Shown here: piece by piece, positions 1 through 7,518 of the stretch
Numbering within the stretch: position 1 is the stretch's first letter
Layout of the letters: every line of letters begins with the position of its first letter
Source of the DNA: an uncultured Collinsella sp.
GTDB lineage: Bacteria > Actinomycetota > Coriobacteriia > Coriobacteriales > Coriobacteriaceae
Assembly: GCA_958407555.1 (NCBI GenBank)
Contig: CATYJC010000035.1
Span: forward strand, 1-15,012
DNA length: 15,012 bases
Direction: 5' to 3'
The notes under the pieces: generated by a model
Database searches by the model: none
Told to the model about the DNA's origin: nothing
Seen by the model: only the letters and a program-made list of their open reading frames with translations
Made by a program: the position numbers and the translations under genes

Positions 1-654
1 CGCTACCAAGCGGGAACGGCGGGACTCATGGCAGCCGCCGAGCGCGGGCTCGCGGTGTTTGTGATGGAACCGCTTTTGGGTGGACGCCTGGCGGGCAAGC
101 TGCCTCCGCGGGCCCGCGCCGTGCTCGATGACGTACGCGATCCGTACCTGAAGACGCCGGCTGCTTGGGGCCTTTCGTGGGTGTGGAACCATCCTCAAGT
201 CACGATGCTGCTTTCGGGCATGACCGATACCGCGCAGGTGGACGAGAACGCGGCGTTGGCCGATCGGGCCCTGCCGGATTCGATGACAGCTACTCAGCTC
301 GATGCCATTGCGCGCGTGCTGAGAGAGTTTGAAAAATCGAATCGCGTGCCCTGCACGGGATGTGGCTATTGCATGCCGTGTCCTAAAGGCATCAATATCC
401 CTGGGTGTTTTGCCGCCTATAACGCAAGCTATGCGCACAGCTGGTTTACGGGGCTGTCTCAATACTTTACGGCGAGCGCGGTGCGGACGAACGAGCCCAA
501 GCTGGTGAGCAATTGCGTTAAGTGCGGCAAATGCGCACGTCACTGCCCGCAGCGCATCGATATCCCCGGGCGCTTGGACGACGTACGCCACCGTTTTCAG
601 CCTGGCCCCGTGACGGCGGTGCTTAAGGCCTTCGGCAAAACGCGCTCCTCGTGA
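1..654 (+). CDS. Aldo/keto reductase with C-terminal 4Fe-4S ferredoxin domain (5' end outside window)
   Basis: This is the C-terminal 217 residues of an NADPH-type aldo/keto reductase fused to a ferredoxin module. The reading frame is open from the first base, so the gene starts upstream; the ATG at 28 is internal. The barrel end is visible as the segment WGLSWVWNHPQVTMLLSGM (fragment residues about 56-74), typical of the last strands and helices of this family. A bacterial 4Fe-4S region follows: the first cluster is CTGCGYCMPC (Cys 118, 121, 124, 127 of the fragment) and the second is NCVKCGKCARHCP (Cys 172, 175, 178, 182), each followed by an IxIPG stretch. Family knowledge: such fusions are common in anaerobes and are presumed cytosolic redox enzymes; the substrate is unknown. 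The stop TGA is followed at once by a palindromic repeat, with no separate terminator. Confidence 0.9.
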   Translation, partial: RYQAGTAGLMAAAERGLAVFVMEPLLGGRLAGKLPPRARAVLDDVRDPYLKTPAAWGLSWVWNHPQVTMLLSGMTDTAQVDENAALADRALPDSMTATQLDAIARVLREFEKSNRVPCTGCGYCMPCPKGINIPGCFAAYNASYAHSWFTGLSQYFTASAVRTNEPKLVSNCVKCGKCARHCPQRIDIPGRLDDVRHRFQPGPVTAVLKAFGKTRSS

Positions 655-733
655 CCCTTTTATAACTTGCGGTGGAATAGTTCCTGTTTGCGGCAGAATA
701 GGGGCCAAACAGGAACTATTTCACCGCAACTGA
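655..733. repeat. Palindromic intergenic repeat, family A, copy 1
   Basis: This 79-bp element is repeated at 1842-1920 with a single difference (C at 666, G at 1853). It is itself a long inverted repeat: the arm GCGGTGGAATAGTTCCTGTT (from 669) pairs with the arm AACAGGAACTATTTCACCGC (ending at 728) with one mismatch, around a loop of about 17 nt. The outer parts extend the symmetry: CCCTTTT on the left and GAAAGGGG just right of the repeat. It fills the whole space between the aldo/keto reductase stop and the ribosome binding site of the next gene. There is no T-run after the hairpin, so a simple intrinsic terminator is unlikely. It may be a MITE/REP-like element or a regulatory hairpin; the function is unknown. 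Confidence 0.9.
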
Positions 734-744
734 AAGGGGCTGTC

Positions 745-1764
745 GTGGGCCATCGGGATTCATGTGATGATTTGCGTGAGGTTCGTTGGGGCGTTTTGGG
801 CGCTGGACGCATTTCGCATCGATTTGCATCGTCGCTCAAGGAGGTGGACGGGGCACGGCTTGTGGCTGCCGCCGGTCGCACTCCTTCGCATGTTGAGGAG
901 TTTTGCAGGGCGTTTTCGATTGATGCCGCGCACAGTTATGCCACGGCTGACGATAGCGGCGATGTGGCTTATGATGCGCTGATTGCCGACCCCGATGTCG
1001 ACGCAATCTACTTGGCTCTTCCACATGGCATGCATGCGCATTGGGTCTGTCGGGCACTGCGCGCGGGAAAGGCCGTACTGTGCGAAAAGCCGGCCGTTTT
1101 GAATGAAGAAGAGGCCCATGCGATCGCCTCCGTTTCCCGTGAGTACGGCGTGCCGTTTATGGAGGCGATGAAAAATCGGTTTTGTCCGATGCATACTCGC
1201 GTGAAGGGCTTGCTTGCGTCGGGCGAGCTCGGCCGTATCGTTTCGATCGAAAGCGTGCAAAAACTTGATTATGGTGAGTCCCCTTCGAGTTATCTGCTCG
1301 ATCCGTTGCAGGGTGGCTGTCTATATGACATGGGCTGCTATGCGGTCGGGTGGTTTGAGGATCTGCTTGCGGGCGCGTGCGATGTTTCGTCCCGTGAAGT
1401 TCGCTGGCGTGACGTATCGGGCGGCCGCGTGGATTGGGCCGATGAGATTCATATGAGTGTCGGCGGTATACCCATTCATATGGCGTGCGACGGCAAAGCA
1501 GCATATGAAAGCCGCTTAACGATTGCCTGCGAGCGGGGCTCGTTGGAAATCGAGCGCCTCCATCGCCCCGAGCTCGCCCATGTGAGGTACTCCGACGGAC
1601 GAATGCTCGAAGTAAATGCCCCGTTTGAGGTCGATGATTTCTACGGCGAAATCCAGCATACGACCCAGCTCATCCGGGCGGGGAAACTCGAGAGTCCCGT
1701 CATGCCCCTTGCCGCCACACAGCGCTGCGCGCGCATTATCGATGCAATCCGTCTAGCCCTCTAG
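745..1764 (+). CDS. Gfo/Idh/MocA family NAD(P)-dependent oxidoreductase
   Basis: A 339-residue oxidoreductase of the glucose-fructose oxidoreductase / inositol dehydrogenase type. The N-terminal Rossmann fold begins with GVLGAGRI (residues 16-23). The family EKP signature is present as CEKP (113-116), whose Lys is the usual catalytic/cofactor residue. The C-terminal domain carries GGCLYDMGCYAVGWF, resembling the dihydrodiol/xylose dehydrogenase-like branch with a DxGxY motif. The start chosen is GTG 745, behind AAAGGGG (733-739) with 5-nt spacing; an upstream TTG at 667 would place coding sequence inside the palindromic repeat and has no ribosome binding site. Substrate is probably a sugar or polyol derivative, but the sequence does not decide it. 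The gene is bracketed by the two direct copies of repeat family A. No partner sugar gene is adjacent. Confidence 0.88.
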   Translation: MGHRDSCDDLREVRWGVLGAGRISHRFASSLKEVDGARLVAAAGRTPSHVEEFCRAFSIDAAHSYATADDSGDVAYDALIADPDVDAIYLALPHGMHAHWVCRALRAGKAVLCEKPAVLNEEEAHAIASVSREYGVPFMEAMKNRFCPMHTRVKGLLASGELGRIVSIESVQKLDYGESPSSYLLDPLQGGCLYDMGCYAVGWFEDLLAGACDVSSREVRWRDVSGGRVDWADEIHMSVGGIPIHMACDGKAAYESRLTIACERGSLEIERLHRPELAHVRYSDGRMLEVNAPFEVDDFYGEIQHTTQLIRAGKLESPVMPLAATQRCARIIDAIRLAL

Positions 1765-1841
1765 GACCTGGCGCTGACGCGTGAGGGATCATGACGCTGG
1801 CGCCCGTAGCCGTAGTGCTTGGTGACCCGCATCTCTGATGC

Positions 1842-1920
1842 CCCTTTTATAAGTTGCGGTGGAATAGTTCCTGTTTGCGGCAGAATAGGGGCCAAACAGG
1901 AACTATTTCACCGCAACTGA
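1842..1920. repeat. Palindromic intergenic repeat, family A, copy 2
   Basis: Second copy of the 79-bp palindrome, in the same orientation as 655-733 and 1187 bp downstream, 78 of 79 bases identical. Here the terminal arms AGTTGCGGTG and CACCGCAACT are perfect complements, whereas copy 1 has one change. Outside the element the two loci diverge, so identity ends sharply at the element boundaries. As with copy 1, it ends only a few bases before a ribosome binding site (AGGGGGAG, 1923-1930), this time that of endonuclease IV. The 77 nt between the previous stop and this copy hold only a GC-rich stretch with no convincing terminator. Confidence 0.9.
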
Positions 1921-1936
1921 TGAGGGGGAGCTGGGG

Positions 1937-2803
1937 ATGCTGACGATCGGGTGTCATCTATCCACGACGAAGGGCTATCGGGCGATGGGAGAGACGGCGT
2001 TGTCAATTGGCGCCAATACCTTTGCATTCTTTACGCGCAACCCGCGCGGCGGCAAGGCGAAAGACCTTGACATGGATGACGTGGCCGCCCTGCGCGAGCT
2101 TATGGAACAGAACGATTTTGGCCCGCTTGTGGCTCATGCCCCGTATACCTATAACCCTTGCTCGGCCAAAGAGCGGGCGCGCGAGTTTGCCTTGGAGGCC
2201 ATGGCGGAGGACCTGCGACGCATGGAAGCGCTGCCCGGCAACTACTACAACTTCCATCCCGGTGCGCATGTGGGGCAGGGCTCCGACGCCGGCATTCAGA
2301 TGATCGTCGACACCCTGTGCCAGGTGATGTTTGAGGGCCAACAGACGACGGTGCTGCTCGAGACCATGGCCGGCAAGGGCACCGAGGTGGGCCGCAGCTT
2401 TGAGGAACTGTCACTCATCATCCAGGGCGTTGCCGACAAGTGCCCCGAGCTGTCGGCCAAGTTGGGCGTTTGCTTGGACACCTGCCATGTGAATGACGCC
2501 GGCTACGACATCGTCCACGATCTTGAAGGCGTGCTCGACGAGTTCGATCGTGTGGTGGGTATCGAGCGCCTGCGCGCCGTGCATATCAATGACTCCAAGA
2601 ATCCCTGCGGCGCCCATAAGGACCGCCACGAATGCATCGGTAAGGGCTACCTGGGTAGCGAAGAGTTTGGCGGCGGTATGCAGGTTATGCAGAATATTGT
2701 ATCGAATGGCCGCTTGCGCGCATTGCCATTCATTTTGGAGACACCGAACGAACTTGCAGGTTATGCGGCTGAAATCAAATTGTTAAGGTCATTGCAGCAG
2801 TGA
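1937..2803 (+). CDS. nfo: Deoxyribonuclease IV (AP endonuclease IV)
   Basis: A 288-residue TIM-barrel AP endonuclease of the EndoIV/Nfo family, which cuts the DNA backbone 5' to abasic sites in base excision repair. The metal-binding residues of the family can be placed: His67 in LVAHAPY, His107 in NFHPGAH, Glu142 in LLETMAGKG, Asp181 and His184 in GVCLDTCHVNDAGYD, His216 in VHINDSK, Asp229 and His231 in HKDRHECIGKG, and Glu268 in ILETPNE. The trinuclear Zn site therefore looks complete. Length is normal (E. coli Nfo is about 285 residues). The start is ATG 1937 with AGGGGGAG upstream. It follows a family A palindrome; the downstream 147 nt contain a promoter for the transporter, so nfo is probably the end of its unit. 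Confidence 0.96.
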   Translation: MLTIGCHLSTTKGYRAMGETALSIGANTFAFFTRNPRGGKAKDLDMDDVAALRELMEQNDFGPLVAHAPYTYNPCSAKERAREFALEAMAEDLRRMEALPGNYYNFHPGAHVGQGSDAGIQMIVDTLCQVMFEGQQTTVLLETMAGKGTEVGRSFEELSLIIQGVADKCPELSAKLGVCLDTCHVNDAGYDIVHDLEGVLDEFDRVVGIERLRAVHINDSKNPCGAHKDRHECIGKGYLGSEEFGGGMQVMQNIVSNGRLRALPFILETPNELAGYAAEIKLLRSLQQ

Positions 2804-2864
2804 TGACTGTCATAAAGTGGAGTGCTCCATTCACGTTATGGGTTTGTTTCAATCAGTTTTCTAA

Positions 2865-2893
2865 TTGCGGATTCTTCCAAGCGGGTGCATAAT
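2865..2893 (+). promoter_or_regulatory. Predicted sigma-A-type promoter of the amino-acid transporter
   Basis: TTGCGG (2865-2870) and CATAAT (2888-2893) are separated by 17 nt; the -10 matches consensus in five of six bases, the -35 in three. It lies 57 nt before the binding-protein ATG. The region is locally AT-richer than its surroundings. Inferred from sequence only. Confidence 0.5.
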
Positions 2894-2950
2894 AACCCTC
2901 AGTTTTTGCAGACCCCTGAATCACGTGGGGTCATTGGAAGGAGACTGATT

Positions 2951-3811
2951 ATGAAGCTGAAGAAGCTTGGCGCATTTGCCGCCACGGGTGCTATGGCGCT
3001 CGCCCTTGCTCTGACGGGCTGCGGCTCGTCCAACGCCACCTCTGGTTCTGATGCCAGTTCCAGCAGCTCTGACGACGCTAAGGTCGAGAAGGTCGACGGT
3101 TCCAAGGAGTACGCGCTCGTCAAGGACGGTACGCTGACCGTCGGCACCTCTGCCGAGTACGCTCCGTTTGAGTACAAGGATGACAATGGCGACTACCAGG
3201 GCTTTGACCTTGAGCTCATTAAGGCTATCGGCGATAAGCTGGGTCTGGATGTCGAGTATGTCAACAATGATTTTGACACGCTCGTCCCCGGCGTTGCTTC
3301 GGGCGCCAAGTACGACGTCGCCATCGCGGCTATCACCGACACGCCCGAGCGTGAGAAGGAAGTCACTTTCTCTGATTCCTACTACATGGACGATCAGGCT
3401 ATCGTGACCAAGGTCGATAACACCGACATCACGGCCGACAACTTCAGCGAGAAGCTCAACAACGCCGACGCTACCATCATCGTCCAGTCTGGCTCGACCG
3501 CCGAGGCCTTTGCCCAGGAGAACTTCCCCAAGGCCAAGATTGTCCCCTACAAGGACGCCACCGAGTGCTTCAGCGCCCTGCAGTCCGATAAGGGCGACGC
3601 CGTAGTCACCAACCGCTCCGTTGCCAGCCAGCTGACCGCCGAGCAGTTCAACACCTGCCAGACCATCAAGCAGGTCAGCACCGGCGAGGAGTACGCCATC
3701 GCCATCAACCAGGGCAACACCAAGCTCAAGGACGACATCAACCAGGCCATCAAGGACCTGACTGACGACGGTACCGTCGACGCCCTCATGGCTAAGTACA
3801 ACATCAAGTAA
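2951..3811 (+). CDS. Polar amino-acid ABC transporter substrate-binding lipoprotein
   Basis: A 286-residue extracytoplasmic binding protein (PAAT family, solute-binding protein family 3). The start is ATG 2951, behind GGAAGGAG; the frame is open further upstream but without a better start. Residues 1-23 are a lipoprotein signal peptide ending in the lipobox LTGC, with Cys24 the expected lipidated residue, so it should sit on the outer face of the membrane. A Ser/Asp-rich linker (about 25-48) is followed by the two-lobed binding domain: LTVGTSAEYAPFEYKD, GFDLELIKAIGDKLG, YDVAIAAITDTPEREKEV and FSDSYYMDDQAIV are characteristic. It captures an amino acid for the permease and ATPase encoded next. 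The ligand (for example Gln, Arg or cystine) cannot be assigned from sequence alone. A hairpin after the stop would let it be expressed in excess of its partners. Confidence 0.95.
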   Translation: MKLKKLGAFAATGAMALALALTGCGSSNATSGSDASSSSSDDAKVEKVDGSKEYALVKDGTLTVGTSAEYAPFEYKDDNGDYQGFDLELIKAIGDKLGLDVEYVNNDFDTLVPGVASGAKYDVAIAAITDTPEREKEVTFSDSYYMDDQAIVTKVDNTDITADNFSEKLNNADATIIVQSGSTAEAFAQENFPKAKIVPYKDATECFSALQSDKGDAVVTNRSVASQLTAEQFNTCQTIKQVSTGEEYAIAINQGNTKLKDDINQAIKDLTDDGTVDALMAKYNIK

Positions 3812-3833
3812 AATAGCTACTTGATTGCGCGCG

Positions 3834-3864
3834 GGCCCTTTCCGTTTTGGCGGAGAGGGCCTTT
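3834..3864 (+). terminator. Leaky terminator / processing hairpin between binding protein and permease
   Basis: GGCCCTTTCCG (3834-3844) pairs with CGGAGAGGGCC (3851-3861), an 11-bp stem with one G-U pair and a 6-nt loop, followed by only TTT before GCGCTT. The short T-run suggests partial termination, or a 3'-end stabilising hairpin, rather than a full stop. This is a usual arrangement for raising binding-protein levels over those of the permease in ABC operons. Confidence 0.65.
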
Positions 3865-3929
3865 GCGCTTCTCTTGACGGAGAGTGTTTCCGTCTCGTTT
3901 AGCCGGCAACTTCTACGATAGGAGCCACC

Positions 3930-5291
3930 TTGTCTCGACTGAACAAAGGGGCTGCGGAGCAGCGTTTTCCACTGCCCGCCTTGCTCCAAAAGCTAGCCTG
4001 CGCCATGGCCGTGGCGCTCGCGCTGGTGTGCGTGGGGGCATATGCGCCCACGACCGCCCAGGCGCTTGAGACCGCAAAGATTACCGCCCGACCCAACACC
4101 GGTTCGGGCAGCGCTGTGGTCGGCGGCACCGAGACGCGCATTACCTGGGAAGTTCAGGCCGATGCCGACGAGGAGCTGAGCGGTCTTTCTCTGACGTTTG
4201 TCGACGGCACAACGTTTGGTACCGATGACACGCGATTGACGATGCTCTCGGGCGAGGACCTCATGGATCGTACGCCCATGAAGCCCGCGTGCAAGGCTGA
4301 CGGCCAGACGCTCAAGATTGACTTTGGCGAGACGGCGCCTGCCGGCGGCTTTTTCCGTGTCGAGGTTTACGGCGTGACGTTCCCCGTCGAGGGCGGCGAT
4401 GAGGCCTTTAGCGGAACCTATACGCTTGCCGACGGTTCGACCAAGAAGATTTCCAAGATTCCTTCCGTCGAGATCAAGGGCGTGACGGCATTCGATAACT
4501 TCCTGGCCGATCTTAAGGAGCAGCCGTGGGTCGAGGCCTGGAACTCCAATATGTTCCTGCGCCTGTTCTTGAACCCGGTCATTTTGGTCCAAAGCCTGCC
4601 GATCGTCTTTAAGGGCTTCCTTATGTCGCTCTCGATTGTGCTTGTGGCGTTTCCGCTGGCGATCCCCTTTGGCTTTGCCCTGTCGCTCATGCGCATATCC
4701 AAATCGCGCATCCTGCGTTGCCTTGCCGGCATCTACGTGAATGTCATCCGCGGTACGCCGGCGTTCCTGCAGATCTATATTGCATTCTTTGGCCTGCCGC
4801 TTGCCGGCGTCAAGGTGGACGACTATGTCTTGGGCGTCATCGTCATGGCCATGAACTCGTCCGCCTACCTGTGCGAGATCTTCCGCGCCGGTATTCAGTC
4901 GATCCCCAAGGGCCAGAATGAGGCTGCTCGCTCGCTGGGCATGAACGCCTTCCAGACGCTGCTCTACGTCATGATTCCGCAGACGTTCCGCAATGTCCTG
5001 CCTACGTTGACCAGCGAGTTCATCCTGCTTTACAAGGATACGTCGCTGCTCGCGGCCGTGGGCGTGGTCGAGATCGTCATGAACGCCCGCACCATCGTGG
5101 CAACGACGGGTTCCATTACGCCGTATGTGGTTGCTGCCCTGTTCTATCTGGTCATTACCCTGCCGCTTGCGCGCTTGGTGAGCGGTCTTGAGGCGAGGCT
5201 GCTGGGCACGGCCGAAACCAAAAAGAAGCGCCCCACCAAGAGCGCCGGACAGGTTGTCGCGACGCCCGCCGACCATATCGCTGGTCTGTAA
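3930..5291 (+). CDS. Amino-acid ABC transporter permease with secreted N-terminal domain
   Basis: A 453-residue protein; ordinary permeases of this HisM/GlnP type are about 220-250 residues. The start is TTG 3930, behind AGGAG (3920-3924). Residues 22-39 are a hydrophobic segment and AQA (43-45) a possible signal-peptidase site. Residues about 46-200 form a hydrophilic, Gly/Thr-rich, probably beta-rich domain facing outwards that I do not recognise; it is not a second substrate-binding domain of the GlnP-fusion kind. The permease follows from about 207: membrane helices start near FKGFLMSLSIVLVAFPLAIP, and the EAA loop for ATPase docking reads EIFRAGIQSIPKGQNEAARS (about 314-333). The C-terminal tail is basic (KKKRPTK). 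It is the channel for the importer, with the binding protein upstream and the ATPase 12 nt downstream. Permease assignment is firm; the extra domain's role is unknown. Confidence 0.93.
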   Translation: MSRLNKGAAEQRFPLPALLQKLACAMAVALALVCVGAYAPTTAQALETAKITARPNTGSGSAVVGGTETRITWEVQADADEELSGLSLTFVDGTTFGTDDTRLTMLSGEDLMDRTPMKPACKADGQTLKIDFGETAPAGGFFRVEVYGVTFPVEGGDEAFSGTYTLADGSTKKISKIPSVEIKGVTAFDNFLADLKEQPWVEAWNSNMFLRLFLNPVILVQSLPIVFKGFLMSLSIVLVAFPLAIPFGFALSLMRISKSRILRCLAGIYVNVIRGTPAFLQIYIAFFGLPLAGVKVDDYVLGVIVMAMNSSAYLCEIFRAGIQSIPKGQNEAARSLGMNAFQTLLYVMIPQTFRNVLPTLTSEFILLYKDTSLLAAVGVVEIVMNARTIVATTGSITPYVVAALFYLVITLPLARLVSGLEARLLGTAETKKKRPTKSAGQVVATPADHIAGL

Positions 5292-5303
5292 GGAGGTTCT
5301 ATT

Positions 5304-6056
<753 letters not shown>

Positions 6057-6081
6057 CCGCTTTATATGACTGACATAGCAG

Positions 6082-6117
6082 AAAACGGGAGCTGGATGTG
6101 ATCCGGCTCCCGTTTTT
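6082..6117. terminator. Strong, apparently bidirectional intrinsic terminator
   Basis: AAAACGGGAGCTGGAT pairs with ATCCGGCTCCCGTTTT around a GTG loop: 16 bp with one G-U pair. On the plus strand it ends in five T; on the minus strand the mirrored AAAA gives a U-run. It lies between convergent genes and can serve both the transporter (+) and the flavodoxin operon (-). Confidence 0.93.
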
Positions 6118-6173
6118 GTTGGGACGCGAATGTGTTTTGGCGCAGAGCGCGTTACGGGCGGAGTTCATTGCCG

Positions 6174-6593
6174 CTAGGCGAGCTCGGCTCCAAGGGCGCG
6201 GCAGGCCGCCTCGCCCTCATCGTCGGGGGCGTCGTAACAGATGACGGAGTCGACCACGTTGACGCCTGCCTCATCGGCGTCCGCCTTCCAATTGTCCATC
6301 CATTCGCCTTCGGCCCACGAATAAGAGCCAAAGAGGACGACCTTCTTGTCGCCGAGGGTCTCCTTGACTTCGTCCCACATCGGTTGGAACTCATCGTATT
6401 CAAGCTCCTCGGAGCCCATGGCGGGGCAGCCGAAGGCGAGGGCATCATAGTCGGCGGCCCTGCCGGCAGAGAAGTCGGCGCAGGGGATGACTTCGGCCTC
6501 GGCGCCCGCGGACGTGGTGCCCTCGGCAACGAGGTTTGCCATGGCCTCGGTGTTGCCCGTGCCGCTCCAATAGACGACGGCGATCTTGCTCAT
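6174..6593 (-). CDS. Flavodoxin (short-chain, clostridial type)
   Basis: A 139-residue FMN electron carrier, cytosolic, close in length and motifs to the known Clostridium beijerinckii flavodoxin (138 residues). The phosphate loop is WSGTGNTE (9-16). The second FMN-contact region is FGCPAMGSEELEYDEFQPM (54-72), and FGSYSWAEGEWM (88-99) contains Trp93, at the place of the isoalloxazine-stacking Trp. It accepts and donates single electrons in anaerobic redox pathways, often replacing ferredoxin when iron is scarce. The start is the ATG whose complement is at 6591-6593, preceded on its strand by AAAGGA; a longer open frame upstream has no support. It lies 46 nt after the DUF3793 gene and is probably co-transcribed with it; the terminator at 6082-6117 closes the unit. 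Confidence 0.94.
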   Translation of the reverse strand: MSKIAVVYWSGTGNTEAMANLVAEGTTSAGAEAEVIPCADFSAGRAADYDALAFGCPAMGSEELEYDEFQPMWDEVKETLGDKKVVLFGSYSWAEGEWMDNWKADADEAGVNVVDSVICYDAPDDEGEAACRALGAELA

Positions 6594-6639
6594 GTTGAGT
6601 CCTTTCGGTTGTGCGGCGTGCGGCCGCGGTTTGTACGTT

Positions 6640-7344
6640 CTATCGGGTCGCCTGGGCAAGTTGCGCCAAGCTGCAGCCCTGCTGATAGATAAAGTTGAGG
6701 TGTTGGGTGCAGGCACGGTACGCATCAAACGTCGCAAGTGCCTGCTCGACATTCGTATAGACCTTCCAGGCTCCAAAGATCTTGTAGTTCTCGCCACGCT
6801 GGGCGATGAACTCGTATACGTCGTCGCAGGGGTACCCCAGGAAGTAGCCAATCTCGTGTGGAAATTCGCAGGCGCAGTCGTTGTTGCAGCAGACTTGCTG
6901 ATCCAGTGCGCATCGAGTCTGGCCGCAGGCGCATTCCGCGGCGTTATTGCTCGCGAGCGTGATGCGTGATGCCAGGTGCACAAGACATGCCGAGAGGTTG
7001 CCGGTGTCGTAGCCCTTCTTGGCGAGTGCCGTTTTGGCGCGCGGGTCAGCAAGGTAAGTGGCGAGGCTATTGGGCCGATATGCGTATACGAGCGCCCCGC
7101 AGGGGCGCCAGACCAAAACGCTCAGATGGATACCGAACGGATTAAGCTCGTGATTGCACCGGGCGATAACGTTGAGCAGGCGTGCTCGGCGATCCTCGAT
7201 CGCCGCAGTTACGCTTGAGCCGTCTTGATCGGCATAGACTCCTGGATAGGTAAAGAGCGATGCCGGTTTGATGCCCGCGAGCGTGGGGGAGCAGTTGCGC
7301 ACGACTGCCGCCTGAAACGTTGGGATGTCTATGGTTCGAGTCAC
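6640..7344 (-). CDS. DUF3793 family protein with Cys-rich loop
   Basis: A 234-residue protein recognisable as DUF3793 by FPHEIGYFLGYPCDDVYEFI (161-180) followed by GENYKIFGAWKVY and a terminal helix with FDAYRACT. The function of the family is not established. The start is GTG (complement at 7342-7344) preceded by AAGGAG. Upstream of the signature lies a dense Cys region: Cys 138, 140, 145, 152, 153, 157, 159, plus Cys 173 in the signature. This could bind a metal or an iron-sulfur cluster, though that is inference. No signal peptide or membrane helix is evident, so it is probably cytosolic. It is the first gene of a two-gene operon with flavodoxin, which suggests a redox or iron-related role. 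A promoter is visible at 7383-7410. Confidence 0.85.
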   Translation of the reverse strand: MTRTIDIPTFQAAVVRNCSPTLAGIKPASLFTYPGVYADQDGSSVTAAIEDRRARLLNVIARCNHELNPFGIHLSVLVWRPCGALVYAYRPNSLATYLADPRAKTALAKKGYDTGNLSACLVHLASRITLASNNAAECACGQTRCALDQQVCCNNDCACEFPHEIGYFLGYPCDDVYEFIAQRGENYKIFGAWKVYTNVEQALATFDAYRACTQHLNFIYQQGCSLAQLAQATR

Positions 7345-7382
7345 GACGCTCCTTACGGATCTAAACTGTTAGTCTAGGAAAA

Positions 7383-7410
7383 CTTATACACGAAAGTAAG
7401 CCTTGGTCAA
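7383..7410 (-). promoter_or_regulatory. Promoter of the DUF3793-flavodoxin operon
   Basis: Read on the minus strand: TTGACC (complement of 7405-7410), a 16-nt spacer, then TATAAG (complement of 7383-7388). Both hexamers match consensus in five of six bases. It lies 38 nt upstream of the GTG start. Confidence 0.7.
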
Positions 7411-7472
7411 CTAAAAAGTTTGAAGAGGGAAACTAATTGACCGAACGGACATGATTTTGGGTTAAGATGGGA

Positions 7473-7489
7473 ACACCCCATGGGGGTAT
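7473..7489. promoter_or_regulatory. CsoR-like operator palindrome upstream of HMA gene
   Basis: The sequence ACACCCCATGGGGGTAT is a C-run/G-run palindrome. It resembles operators of copper-sensing CsoR/RcnR-family repressors, which have TACCC...GGGGGTA cores. It lies five bases after a possible -10 (TAAGAT, 7463-7468) and 29 nt before the HMA gene start, a position suited to repression. No well-spaced -35 was found (TTGACC at 7437-7442 is 20 nt away). No csoR gene is in the window. The assignment is by motif likeness and context only. Confidence 0.5.
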
Positions 7490-7518
7490 CTAGATAGGGC
7501 TACTTGAAAGGGGAACGC

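Noticed and set aside
667..744. Upstream TTG start for the Gfo/Idh/MocA gene
   Set aside because: It would translate the palindromic repeat and has no ribosome binding site; GTG 745 has AAAGGGG at ideal spacing.
1765..1841. GC-rich partial repeats (GACGCTGGCGC-like) as a terminator of the Gfo/Idh/MocA gene
   Set aside because: The stem is weak and interrupted and there is no T-run.
2815..2835. Small hairpin (TGGAG-TG-CTCCA) after nfo as a terminator
   Set aside because: Only a 5-bp stem and no proper T-run; too weak to call.
6594..7052. N-terminal extension of the flavodoxin frame
   Set aside because: It lies over the DUF3793 gene in another frame, is Arg/Thr-rich, and the flavodoxin ATG has its own ribosome binding site and matches the family's usual N-terminus.
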